Positions 1 to 10,195 of a stretch of 64,000 bases of DNA are shown piece after piece. Each line of letters starts with the position of its first letter. Position 1 is the stretch's first letter. The stretch comes from Petrolisthes cinctipes (Eukaryota; Arthropoda; Malacostraca; Decapoda; Porcellanidae). Made by a program: the position numbers and the translations under genes. The stretch is taken from contig JAWQEG010000279.1 of NCBI GenBank assembly GCA_033782935.1, forward strand, positions 2,814,001 through 2,878,000, given 5' to 3'. The notes under the pieces were generated by a model. That model did not search any database, was not told where the DNA came from, and was given only the letters and a program-made list of their open reading frames with translations.

Positions 1-904
1 TTGTGCACCTAAAAGATCGAGTTTCAGTATGTTTTGAGCATGTATTTTGAAAATACTCTAACACGGAGTAGGCATGTACAGATCGCTTCTGGGACCCCAA
101 AATATCGAATTTTCGGGTGTTTTGGGACTGAATTTGAGATATCGACTTTTTGGCACCTAAAAGATCGATTTTTAGCATGTTTTTAGCCTATATTTTGAAA
201 ATATTCTAGCACTGAGTAGGCATGTACAGATTGCTTCTGGGACCCCAAAATATTGAATTTTCGGGTGTTTTGAGCCTGAATTTGAGATATAAACGGGTAC
301 AGAAGATACATGCACATATTGTCTTTGGGCACCAAAAATATCGATTTTCAGCATGTTTTGGGCCTGAATTTTGAAAATACTCTAACACGGAGTAGGCATG
401 TACAGATCGCTTCTGGGACCCCAAAATATCGAATTTTCGGGTGTTTAGGGCCAGAATTTGAGATATAAACGGGTACAGAAGATGCATGCACATATCGACT
501 TTTGGGCACCTAAAAGATCGATTTTCAGTATGTTTTTGGCCTGTATTTTGAAAATACTCTAACACGGAGTAGGCATGTACAGATACCTTCTGGGACCTCT
601 AAATATCGAATTTTCGGGTGTTTTGGGACTGAATTTGAGATATCGATTTTTTGGCATCTAAAATATCGATTTTCAGCATGTTTTGGGCCTGTATTTTGAA
701 AATACTCTAACACTGAGTAGGCATGTACAGATTGCTTCTGGGACCCCAAAATATTGAATTTTCGGGTTTTTTGAGCCTGATTTTGAGATATAAACGGGTA
801 CTGAAGATGCATGCACATATCGACTTTTGTGCACCTAAAAGATCGATTTTCAGTATGTTTTGAGCATGTATTTTGAAAATACTCTAATACGGAGTAGGCA
901 TGTA

Positions 905-1042
905 CAGATCGCTTCTGGGACCCCTAAATATCGAATTTTCGGGTGTTTTGGGACTGAATTTGAGATATCGACTTTTTGGCACCTAAAAGATCTATTTTTA
1001 GCATGTTTTTAGCCTATATTTTGAAAATATTCTAGTACTGTA
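905..1042 (+). repeat. 138-bp S monomer with a 10-bp deletion (type copy of 21)
   Basis: CTAGTACTGTACAGATT replaces CTAGCACTGAGTAGGCATGTACAGATT: the 10 bases AGTAGGCATG are missing, between two TG dinucleotides. The same lesion occurs near 1534, 2024, 4665, 7337, 10334, 11150, 11464, 12604, 13420, 14236, 15405, 17397, 19566, 28216, 28856, 33679, 40472, 41436, 43576 and 44070. All are in S monomers and none lies beyond about 44.1 kb. Seven copies (near 1043, 1534, 11150, 11464, 14236, 15405 and 17397) share TAGTACTG and the following TCTGGGGCCCC, forming a subfamily. Confidence 0.85.
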
Positions 1043-2700
1043 CAGATTGCTTCTGGGGCCCCAAAATATTGAATTTTCGGGTGTTTTGAGCCTGAATTTG
1101 AGATATAAACGGGTACAGAAGATACATGCACATATTGACTTTGGGCACCACAAATATCGATTTTCAGCATGTTTTGGGCCTGAATTTTGAAAATACTCTA
1201 ACACGGAGTAGGCATGTACAGATCGCTTCTGGGACCCCAAAATATCGAATTTTCGGGTGTTTAGGGCCAGAATTTGAGATATAAACGGGTACAGAAGATG
1301 CATGCACATATCGACTTTTTGGCACCTAAAAGATCGATTTTCAGTATGTTTTTGGCCTGTATTTTGAAAATACTCTAACACGGAGTAGGCATGTACAGAT
1401 ACCTTCTGGGACCTCTAAATATCGAATTTTCGGGTGTTTTGGAACTGAATTTGAGATATCGATTTTTTGGCACCTAAAATGTCGATTTTTAGCATGTTTT
1501 TAGCCTATATTTTGAAAATATTCTAGTACTGTACAGATTGCTTCTGGGGCCCCAAAATATTGAATTTTCGGGTGTTTTGAGCCTGAATTTGAGATATAAA
1601 CGGGTACAGAATATACATGCACATATTGACTTTGGGCATCTAAAATATCGATTTTCAGCATGTTTTGGGCCTGTATTTTGAAAATACTCTAACACTGAGT
1701 AGGCATGTACAGATTGCTTCTGGGACCCCAAAATATTGAATTTTCGGTGTTTTGAGCCTGAATTTGAGATATAAACGGGTACTGAAGATGCATGCACATA
1801 TCGACTTTTGTGCACCTACAAGATCGATTTTCAGTATGTTTTGAGCATGTATTTTGAAAATACTCTAACACGGAGTAGGCATGTACAGATCGCTTCTGGG
1901 ACCCCTAAATATCGAATTTTCGGGTGTTTTGGGACTGAATTTGAGATATCGACTTTTTGGCACCTAAAAGATCGATTTTTAGCATGTTTTTAGCCTATAT
2001 TTTGAAAATATTCTAGCACTGTACAGATTGCTTCTGGGACCCCAAAATATTGAATTTTCGGGTGTTTTGAGCCTGAATTTGAGATATAAACGGGTACAGA
2101 AGATACATGCACATATTGACTTTGGGCACCAAAAATATCGATTTTCAGCATGTTTTGGGCCTGTATTTTGAAAATACTCTAACACGGAGTAGGCATGTAC
2201 AGATACCTTCTGGGACCTCTAAATATCGAATTTTCGGGTGTTTTGGGACTGAATTTGAGATATCGATTTTTTGGCACCTAAAATGTCGATTTTTAGCATG
2301 TTTTTAGCCTATATTTTGAAAATATTCTAGCACTGTGTAGGCATGTACAGATTGCTTCTGCGATCCCAAAATATTGAATTTTCGGGTGTTTTGAGCCTGA
2401 ATTTGAGATATAAACGGGTACAGAAGATACATGCACATATTGACTTTGGGCATCTAAAATATCGATTTTCAGCATGTTTTGGGCCTGTATTTTGAAAATA
2501 CTCTAACACTGAGTAGGCATGTACAGATTGCTTCTGGGACCCCAAAATATTGAATTTTCGGGTGTTTTGAGCCTGAATTTGAGATATAAATGGGTACAGA
2601 AGATACATTCACATATTGACTTTTGTGCACCTAAAAGATCGATTTTCAGTATGTTTTGAGCATGTATTTTGAAAATACTCTAACACGGAGTAGGCATGTA

Positions 2701-2848
2701 CAGATCGCTTCTGGGACCCCTAAATATCGAATTTTCGGGTGTTTTGGGACTGAATTTGAGATATCGACTTTTTGGCACCTAAAAGATCGATTTTTAGCAT
2801 GTTTTTAGCCTATATTTTGAAAATATTCTAACACTGAGTAGACATGTA
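2701..2848 (+). repeat. Short monomer type S-A (148 bp)
   Basis: Reference copy of the short monomer. It begins CAGATCGCTTCTGGGACCCC and is recognised by GGGACTGAATTTGAGATATCGAC, in which ATAT runs straight into CGAC without the 29-bp segment of long monomers. It ends TTTTTAGCCTATATTTTG, then AAAATATTCTAG. Its length is close to the 147 bp wrapped in a nucleosome core. This copy carries private changes at its 3' end (ATTCTAACACTGAGTAGAC). Confidence 0.9.
2812..2826. repeat. 15-nt perfect dyad in S monomers
   Basis: ATATTTT, a single G, then AAAATAT forms a perfect inverted repeat with 7-bp arms. It lies near the 3' end of the S monomer, just before TCTAG. Nearly every S monomer in the window keeps it. 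Confidence 0.75.
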
Positions 2849-3024
2849 CAGATTGCTTCTGGGACCCCAAAATATTGAATTTTCGGGTGTTTTGAGCCTG
2901 AATTTGAGATATAAACGGGTACAGAAGATACATGCACATATTGACTTTGGGCACCAAAAATATCGATTTTCAGCATGTTTTGGGCCTGAATTTTGAAAAT
3001 ACTCTAACACGGAGTAGGCATGTA
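2849..3024 (+). repeat. Long monomer type L1-A (176 bp)
   Basis: It begins CAGATTGCTTCTGGGACCCC and has AAAATATTGAATTTTCGGG, TTTTGAGCCTGAATTTGAG, the 29-bp segment in its GATACATGCACATAT form, TTGACTTTGGGCACCAAAAA, and GGGCCTGAATTTTGAAAATAC. It is one base shorter than L2 because GACTTTGGGC lacks one T. It normally follows S-A and precedes L2-A. Confidence 0.9.
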
Positions 3025-3039
3025 CAGATCGCTTCTGGG

Positions 3040-3064
3040 ACCCCAAAATATCGAATTTTCGGGT
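3040..3064. repeat. 25-nt imperfect inverted repeat inside each monomer
   Basis: The left arm ACCCCAAAAT and the right arm ATTTTCGGGT flank the 5-nt loop ATCGA. The arms pair at 9 of 10 positions, with one C-C mismatch. The best pairing is in monomers reading GGGACCCCAAAATAT. S-A monomers (CCCCTAAAT) and S-B monomers (CCTCTAAAT) have one or more extra mismatches. This could be an extrusion-prone dyad; a role is not shown. Confidence 0.7.
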
Positions 3065-3088
3065 GTTTAGGGCCAGAATTTGAGATAT

Positions 3089-3117
3089 AAACGGGTACAG
3101 AAGATGCATGCACATAT
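3089..3117 (+). repeat. 29-bp segment that separates long from short monomers
   Basis: In this L2 monomer the 29 bases from AAACGGG to GCACATAT lie between GAGATAT and CGACTTTT. In S monomers GAGATAT joins CGACTTTT or CGATTTTT directly. The segment ends in ATAT and is preceded by ATAT, so loss by recombination between 4-bp direct repeats explains the short form exactly (177 minus 29 is 148). The segment contains the perfect palindrome TGCATGCA in L2 monomers; L1 has ACATGCA there. Confidence 0.88.
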
Positions 3118-3164
3118 CGACTTTTGGGCACCTAAAAGATCGATTTTCAGTATGTTTTTGGCCT

Positions 3165-3179
3165 GTATTTTGAAAATAC
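3165..3179. repeat. 15-nt perfect dyad in L2 monomers, with paired base changes relative to S
   Basis: GTATTTT, G, AAAATAC is also a perfect 7-bp-arm dyad. Relative to the S version both outer bases differ, A-T becoming G-C, so pairing is kept. L1-A monomers have GAATTTT instead, which breaks one pair. Confidence 0.72.
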
Positions 3180-3201
3180 TCTAACACGGAGTAAGCATGT
3201 A

Positions 3202-3349
3202 CAGATACCTTCTGGGACCTCTAAATATCGAATTTTCGGGTGTTTTGGGACTGAATTTGAGATATCGATTTTTTGGAACCTAAAATGTCGATTTTTAGCA
3301 TGTTTTTAGCCTATATTTTGAAAATATTCTAGCACTGTGTAGGCATGTA
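3202..3349 (+). repeat. Short monomer type S-B (148 bp)
   Basis: It begins CAGATACCTTCTGGGACCTC. It differs from S-A by ACCTTC for CGCTTC, CCTCTAAA for CCCCTAAA, GATATCGATTTTTTGG for GATATCGACTTTTTGG, TAAAATGTCG for TAAAAGATCG, and ACTGTGTAGG for ACTGAGTAGG. It lacks the 29-bp segment, like all S monomers. From about 54 kb onward S-B outnumbers S-A. Confidence 0.88.
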
Positions 3350-3525
3350 CAGATTGCTTCTGCGATCCCAAAATATTGAATTTTCGGGTGTTTTGAGCCT
3401 GAATTTGAGATATAAACGGGTACAGAAGATACATGCACATATTGACTTTGGGCATCTAAAATATCGATTTTCAGCATGTTTTGGGCCTGAATTTTGAAAA
3501 TACTCTAACACTGAGTAGGCATGTA
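3350..3525 (+). repeat. Long monomer type L1-B (176 bp)
   Basis: It resembles L1-A but reads GGGCATCTAAAATATCG where L1-A reads GGGCACCAAAAATATCG, and ends AACACTGAGTAGGCATGTA rather than AACACGGAGTAGG. This copy has two private substitutions (CTGCGATCCC for CTGGGACCCC) and carries GGGCCTGAATTTTG where most B copies have GGGCCTGTATTTTG, so it is a local A/B chimera. Confidence 0.85.
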
Positions 3526-3701
3526 CAGATTGCTTCTGGGACCCCAAAATATTGAATTTTCGGTGTTTTGAGCCTGAATTTGAGATATAAACGGGTACTG
3601 AAGATGCATGCACATATCGACTTTTGTGCACCTAAAAGATCGATTTTCAGTATGTTTTGAGCATGTATTTTGAAAATACTCTAACACGGAGTAGGCATGT
3701 A
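3526..3701 (+). repeat. Long monomer type L2-B (176-177 bp)
   Basis: It begins CAGATTGCTTCTGGG and is recognised by GGGTACTGAAGATGCATGC (CTG where other long monomers have CAG), CGACTTTTGTGCACC and GTTTTGAGCATGTATTTTG. This copy has TTTTCGGTG for TTTTCGGGTG, one base lost, giving 176 bp. The same lost G recurs in the copies starting at 1710 and 8014, so it is a shared derived variant. Confidence 0.85.
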
Positions 3702-5165
3702 CAGATCGCTTCTGGGACCCCTAAATATCGAATTTTCGGGTGTTTTGGGACTGAATTTGAGATATCGACTTTTTGGCACCTAAAAGATCGATTTTTAGCA
3801 TGTTTTTAGCCTATATTTTGAAAATATTCTAGCACTGAGTAGGCATGTACAGATTGCTTCTGGGACCCCAAAATATTGAATTTTCGGGTGTTTTGAGCCA
3901 GAATTTGAGATATAAACGGGTACAGAAGATACATGCACATATTGACTTTGGGCACCAAAAATATCGATTTTCAGCATGTTTTGGGCCTGAATTTTGAAAA
4001 TACTCTAACACGGAGTAGGCATGTACAGATCGCTTCTGGGAACCCTAAATATCGAATTTTCGGGTGTTTTGGGACTGAATTTGAGATATCGACTTTTTGA
4101 CACCTAAAAGATCGATTTTTAGCATGTTTTTAGCCTATATTTTGAAAATATTCTAGCACTGAGTAGGCATGTACAGATTGCTTCTGGGACCCCAAAATAT
4201 TGAATTTTCGGGTGTTTTGAGCCTGAATTTGAGATATAAACGGGTACAGAAGATACATTCACATATTGACTTTGGGCACCAAAAATATCGATTTTCAGCA
4301 TGTTTTGGGCCTGAATTTTGAAAATACTCTAACACGGAGTAGGCATGTACAGATCGCTTCTGGGACCCCAAAATATCGAATGTTTTGGTGTTTTGAGCCT
4401 GAATTTGAGATATAAACGGGTACTGAAGATGCATGCACATATCGACTTTTGTGCACCTAAAAGATCGATTTTAAGTATGTTTTGAGCATGTATTTTGAAA
4501 ATACTCTAACACGGAGTAGGCATGTACAGATCGCTTCTGGGACCCCTAAATATCGAATTTTCGGGTGTTTTGGGACTGAATTTGAGATATCGACTTTTTG
4601 GCACCTAAAAGATCGATTTTTAGCATGTTTTTAGCCTATATTTTGAAAATATTCTAGCACTGTAAAGATTGCTTCTGGGACCCCAAAATATTGAATTTTC
4701 GGGTGTTTTGAGCCTGAATTTGAGATATAAACGGGTACAGAAGATACATGCACATATTGACTTTGGGCACCAAAAATATCGATTTTCAGCACGTTTTGGG
4801 CCTGAATTTTGAAAATACTCTAACACGGAGTAGGCATGTACAGATCGCTTCTGGGACCCCAAAATATCGAATTTTCGGGTGTTTAGGGCCAGAATTTGAG
4901 ATATAAACGGGTACAGAAGATGCATGCACATATCGACTTTTGGGCACCTAAAAGATCGATTTTCAGTATGTTTTTGGCCTGTATTTTGAAAATACTCTAA
5001 CACGGAGTAGGCATGTACAGATACCTTCTGGGACCTCTAAATATCGAATTTTCGGGTGTTTTGGGACTGAATTTGAGATATCGATTTTTTGGCACCTAAA
5101 ATATCGATTTTCAGCATGTTTTTAGCCTATATTTTGAAAATATTCTAGCACTGTGTAGGCATGTA

Positions 5166-5872
5166 CAGATTGCTTCTGGGACCCCAAAATATAGAATTTT
5201 CGGGTGTTTTGAGCCTGAATTTGAGATATAAACGGGTACAGAAGATACATGCACATTTTGACTTTGGGCATCCAAAATATCGATTTTCAGCATGTTTTGG
5301 GCCTGTATTTTGAAAATACTCTAATACTGAGTAGGCATGTACAGATTGCTTCTGGGACCCCAAAATATTGAATTTTCGGGTGTTTTGAGCCTGAATTTGA
5401 GATATAAACGGGTACTGAAGATGCATGCACATATCGACTTTTGTGCACCTAAAAGATCGATTTTCAGTATGTTTTTGGCCTGAATTTTGAAAATACTCTA
5501 ACACGGAGTAGGCATGTACAGATTGCTTCTGGGACCCCAAAATATTGAATTTTCGGGTGTTTTGAGCCTGAATTTGAGATATAAACGGGTACTGAAGATG
5601 CATGCACATATCGACTTTTGTGCACCTAAAAGATCGATTTTCAGTATGTTTTTGGCCTGAATTTTGAAAATACTCTAACACGGAGTAGGCATGTACAGAT
5701 CGCTTCTGGGACCCCAAAATATCGAATTTTCGGGTGTTTAGGGCCAGAATTTGAGATATAAACGGGTACAGAAGATGCATGCACATATCGACTTTTGGGC
5801 ACCTAAAAGATCGATTTTCAGTATGTTTTTGGCCTGTATTTTGAAAATACTCTAACACGGAGTAGGCATGTA
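5166..5872 (+). repeat. Run of four long monomers without a short one
   Basis: Phase points at 5166, 5342, 5519, 5696 and 5873 give monomers of 176, 177, 177 and 177 bp. The copies at 5342 and 5519 are nearly identical: both carry GGGTACTGAAGATGC and TTTGTGCACC joined to GTTTTTGGCCTGAATTTTG. This looks like a tandem duplication of a single chimeric L2-B/L2-A monomer. It produces the longest open frame of the window (237 codons, reverse strand), which I regard as a by-product. Confidence 0.82.
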
Positions 5873-8189
5873 CAGATACCTTCTGGGACCTCTAAATATC
5901 GATTTTTCGGGTGTTTTGAGACTGAATTTGAGATATCGATTTTTTGGCACCTAAAATGTCGATTTTTAGCATGTTTTTAGCCTATATTTTGAAAATATTC
6001 TAGCACTGTGTAGGCATGTACAGATTGCTTCTGGGACCCCAAAATATTGAATTTTCGGGTGTTTTGAGCCTGAATTTGAGATATAAACGGGTACAGAAGA
6101 TACATTCACATATTGACTTTGGGCACCAACAATATCGATTTTCAGCATGTTTTTGGCCTGTATTTTGAAAATACTCTAACACGGAGTAGGCATGTACAGA
6201 TACCTTCTGGGACCTCTAAATATCGAATTTTCGGGTGTTTTGGGACTGAATTTGATATATCGATTTTTTGGCACCTAAAATGTCGGTTTTTAGCATGTTT
6301 TTAGCCTATATTTTGAAAATATTCTAGCACTGTGTAGGCATGTACAGATTGCTTCTGGGACCCCAAAATATTGAATTTTCGGGGGTTTTGAGCCGGAATT
6401 TGAGATATAAACGGGTACAGAAGATACAAGCACATATTGACTTTGGGCATCTAAAATATCGATTTTCAGCATGTTTTAGGCCTGTATTTTGAAAATACTC
6501 TAACACTGAGTAGGCATGTACAGATTGCATCTGGGACCCCAAAATACCGAATTTTCGGGTGTTTTGAGCCTGAATTTGAGATATAAACGGGTACTGAAGA
6601 TGCATGCACATATCGACTTTTGTGCACCTAAAAGATCGATTTTCAGTATGTTTTGAGCATGTATTTTGAAAATACTCTAACACGGAGTAGGCATGTACAG
6701 ATCGCTTCTGGGACCCCTAAATATCGAATTTTCGGGTGTTTTGGGACTGAATTTGAGATATCGATTTTTTGGCACCTAAAAGATCGATTTTTAGCATGTT
6801 TTTAGCCTATATTTTGAAAATATTCTAGCACTGAGTAGGCATGTACAGATTGCTTCTGGGACCCCAAAATATTGAATTTTCGGGTGTTTTGAGCCTGAAT
6901 TTGAGATATAAACGGGTACAGAAGATACATTCACATATTGACTTTGGGCACCAAAAATATCGATTTTCAGCATGTTTTGGGCCTGAATTTTGAAAATACT
7001 CTAACACGGAGTAGGCATGTACAGATCGCTTCTGGGACCCCAAAATATTGAATTTTTGGGTGTTTTGAGCCTGAATTTGAGATATAAACGGGTACTGAAG
7101 ATGCATGCACATATCGACTTTTGTGCACCTAAAAGATCGATTTTCAGTATGTTTTGAGCATGTATTTTGAAAATACTCTAACACGGAGTAGGCATGTACA
7201 GATCGCTTGTGGGACCCCTAAATATCGAATTTTCGGGTGTTTTGGGACTGAATTTGAGATATCGACTTTTTGGCACCTAAAAGATCGATTTTTAGCATGT
7301 TTTTAGCCTATATTTTGAAAATATTCTAGCACTGTACAGATTGCTTCTGGGACCCCAAAATATTGAATTTTCGGGTGTTTTCAGCTTGAATTTGAGATAT
7401 AAACGGGTACAGAAGATACATGCACATATTGACTTTGGGCACCAAAAATATCGATTTTCAGCATGTTTTGGGCCTGAATTTTGAAAATACTCTAACACGG
7501 AGTAGGCATGTACAGATCGCTACGGGGACCCCAAAATATCGAATTTTCGGGTGTTTAGGGCCAGAATTTGAGATATAAACGGGTACAGAAGATGCATGCA
7601 CATATCGACTTTTGGGCACCTAAAAGATCGATTTTCAGTATGTTTTTGGCCTGTATTTTGAAAATACTCTAACACGGAGTTGGCATGTACAAATACCTTC
7701 TGGGACCTCTAAATATCGAATTTTCGGGTGTTTTGGGACTGAATTTGAGATATCGATTTTTTGGCACCTAAAATGTCGATTTTTAGCATGTTTTTAGCCT
7801 ATATTTTGAAAATATTCTAGCACTGTGTAGGCATGTACAGATTGCTTCTGCGACCCCAAAATATTGAATTTTCGGGTGTTTTGAGCCTGAATTTGAGATA
7901 TAAACGGGTACAGATGATACATGCACATATTGACTTTGGGCATCTAAAATATCGATTTTCAGCATGTTTTGGGCCTGTATTTTGAAAATACTCTAACACT
8001 GAGTAGGCATGTACAGATTGCTTCTGGGACCCCAAAATATTTAATTTTCGGTGTTTTGAGCCTGAATTTGAGATATAAACGGGTACTGAAGATGCATGCA
8101 CATATCGACTTTTGTGCACCTAAAAGATCGATTTTCAGTATGTTTTGAGCATGTATTTTGAAAATACTCTAACACGGAGTAGGCATGTA

Positions 8190-10195
8190 CAGATCGCTTC
8201 TGGGACCCCTAAATATCGAATTTTCGGGTGTTTTGGGACTGAATTTGACATATCGACTTTTTGGCACCTAAAAGATAGATTTTTAGCATGTTTTTAGCCT
8301 ATATTTTGAAAATATTCTAGCACTGAGTAGGCATGTACAGATTGCTTCTGGGACCCCAAAATATTGAATTTTCGGGTGTTTTGAGCCTGAATTTGAGATA
8401 TAAACGGGTACAGAAGATACATGCACATATTGACTTTGGGCACAAAATATATCGATTTTCAGCATGTTTTGGGCCTGAATTTAGAAAATACTCTAACACG
8501 GAGTAGGCATGTACAGATCGCATCTGGGACCCCAAAATATCGAATTTGCGGGTGTTTAGGGCCAGAATTTGAGATATAAACGGGTACAGAAGATGCATGC
8601 ACATATCGACTTTTGGGCACCTAAAAGATCGATTTTCAGTATGTTTTTGGCCTGTATTTTGAAAATACTCTAACACGGAGTAGGCATGTACAGATACCTT
8701 CTGGTACCTCTAAATATCGAATTTTCGGGTGTTTTGGGACTGAATTTGAGATATCGATTTTTTGGCACCTAAAATATCGATTTTCAGCATGTTTTTAGCC
8801 TATATTTTGAAAATATTCTAGCACTGTGTAGGCATGTACAGATTGCTTCTGCGACCCCAAAATATTGAATTTTCGGGTGTTTTGAGCCTGAATTTGAGAT
8901 ATAAACGGGTACAGAAGATACATGCACATATTGACTTTGGGCATCTAAAATATCGATTTTCAGCATGTTTTGGGCCTGTATTTTGAAAATACTCTAACAC
9001 TGAGTAGGCATGTACAGATTGCTTCTGGGACCCCAAAATATTGAATTTTCGGGTGTTTTGAGCCTGAATTTGAGATATAAACGGGTACTGAAGATGCATG
9101 CACATATATCGACTTTTGTGCACCTAAAAGATCGATTTTCAGTATGTTTTGAGCATGTATTTTGAAAATACTCTAACACGGAGTAGGCATGTACAGATCG
9201 CTTCTGGGACCCCTAAATATCGAATTTTCGGGTGTTTTGGGACTGAATTTGAGATATCGACTTTTTGGCACCTAAAAGATCGATTTTTAGCATGTTTTTA
9301 GCCTATATTTTGAAAATATTCTAGCACTGAGTAGGCATGTACAGATTGCTTCTGGGACCCCAAAATATTGAATTTTCGGGTGTTTTGAGCCTGAATTTGA
9401 GATATAAACGGGTACAGAAGATACATGCACATATTGACTTTGGGCACCAAAAATATCGATTTTCAGCATGTTTTGGGCCTGAATTTAGAAAATACTCTAA
9501 CACGGAGTAGGCATGTACAGATCGCATCTGGGACCCCAAAATATCGAATTTGCGGGTGTTTAGGGCCAGAATTTGAGATATAAACGGGTACAGAAGATGC
9601 ATGCACATATCGACTTTTGGGCACCTAAAAGATCGATTTTCAGTATGTTTTTGGCCTGTATTTTGAAAATACTCTAACACGGAGTAGGCATGTACAGATA
9701 CCTTCTGGGACCTCTAAATATCGAATTTTCGGGTGTTTAGGGACTGAATTTGAGATATCGATTTTTTGCCACCTAAAATATCGATTTTCAGCATGTTTTT
9801 AGCCTATATTTTGAAAATATTCTAGCACTGTGTAGGCATGTACAGATTGCTTCTGGGACCCCAAAATATTGAATTTTCGGGTGTTTTGAGCCTGAATTTG
9901 AGATATAAACGGGTACAGAAGATACATGCACATATTGACTTTTGGCATCTAAAATATCGATTTTCAGCATGTTTTGGGCCTGTATTTTGAAAATACTCTA
10001 ACACTGAGTAGGCATGTACAGATTGCTTCTGGGACCCCAAAATATTGAATTTTTGGGTGTTTTGAGCCTGAATTTGAGATATAAACGGGTACTGAAGATG
10101 CATGCACATATCGACTTTTGTGCACCTAAAAGATCGATTTTCAGTATGTTTTGAGCATGTATTTTGAAAATACTCTAACACGGAGTAGGCATGTA
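8190..10195 (+). repeat. Two tandem hexamer higher-order repeats
   Basis: Hexamer 1 is 8190-9193 (1,004 bp) and hexamer 2 is 9194-10195 (1,002 bp). Both carry shared private variants: GCCTGAATTTAGAAAATAC, GATCGCATCTGGG and GAATTTGCGGGTG. Hexamer 1 has GCACATATATCGAC near 9105, a 2-bp expansion that explains its extra length. Hexamer 2 has GTGTTTAGGGACTG and TTTTTTGCCACC in its second trimer, so divergence followed the duplication. Confidence 0.85.

Larger units (their letters stand above)
3025..3201 (+). repeat. Long monomer type L2-A (177 bp)
   Basis: It begins CAGATCGCTTCTGGGACCCC and is recognised by GTGTTTAGGGCCAGAATTTG, the GATGCATGCACATAT form of the 29-bp segment, CGACTTTTGGGCACCTAAAA and GTTTTTGGCCTGTATTTTG. 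By hand count 72 of its 177 bases are G or C (41%). Its length is exactly 59 codons, which helps create long open frames wherever several such monomers follow each other. Confidence 0.9.
2701..3701 (+). repeat. Representative 6-monomer higher-order repeat (about 1 kb)
   Basis: Six consecutive monomers in the order S-A, L1-A, L2-A, S-B, L1-B, L2-B have lengths 148, 176, 177, 148, 176 and 176 bp. The two halves (2701-3201 and 3202-3701) are related trimers of 501 and 500 bp distinguished by fixed variants. Half A has CGCTTCTGGGACCCCTAAA and ACTGAGTAGG (here with a private GAGTAGACATG) at the ends of its S monomer. Half B has ACCTTCTGGGACCTCTAAA and ACTGTGTAGG. Alternating A and B trimers recur, for example at 8190-10195, so this is a real higher-order period, although much of the window departs from strict alternation. 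Confidence 0.9.
1..8189 (+). repeat. Irregular region of mixed dimers and trimers
   Basis: Units starting at each S monomer are: 79 (501 bp), 580 (325), 905 (491), 1396 (490), 1886 (314), 2200 (501), 2701 (501), 3202 (500), 3702 (324), 4026 (501), 4527 (491), 5018 (855), 5873 (324), 6197 (501), 6698 (501), 7199 (491) and 7690 (500). Lengths of 314, 490 and 491 reflect the 138-bp S monomer. Lengths of 324 and 325 are S-L dimers that lack one long monomer. No genes or unique sequence are present. Confidence 0.85.

Noticed and set aside
2849..2900. CCCCAAAA as a CAAAA-type breakage and reunion motif
   Set aside because: CAAAA tracts are common in satellites and have been proposed as recombination sites, but the exchange junctions located here (for example 31.38-31.45 kb and 43.04 kb) fall around GGGCACC rather than at this motif.
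3100..3115. TGCATGCA palindrome in long monomers as a regulatory site
   Set aside because: It is a perfect 8-bp palindrome resembling an RY-type element, but it is present in every L2-type monomer as part of the satellite with no gene nearby. No regulatory role can be supported.
5145..5858. Reverse-strand open frame of 237 codons, the longest in the window
   Set aside because: It is the same 59-residue peptide repeated as each 177-bp long monomer is read in frame. It breaks where S or L1 monomers shift the frame. No promoter, domain or codon signal separates it from the dozens of similar frames of 60-178 codons across the array.
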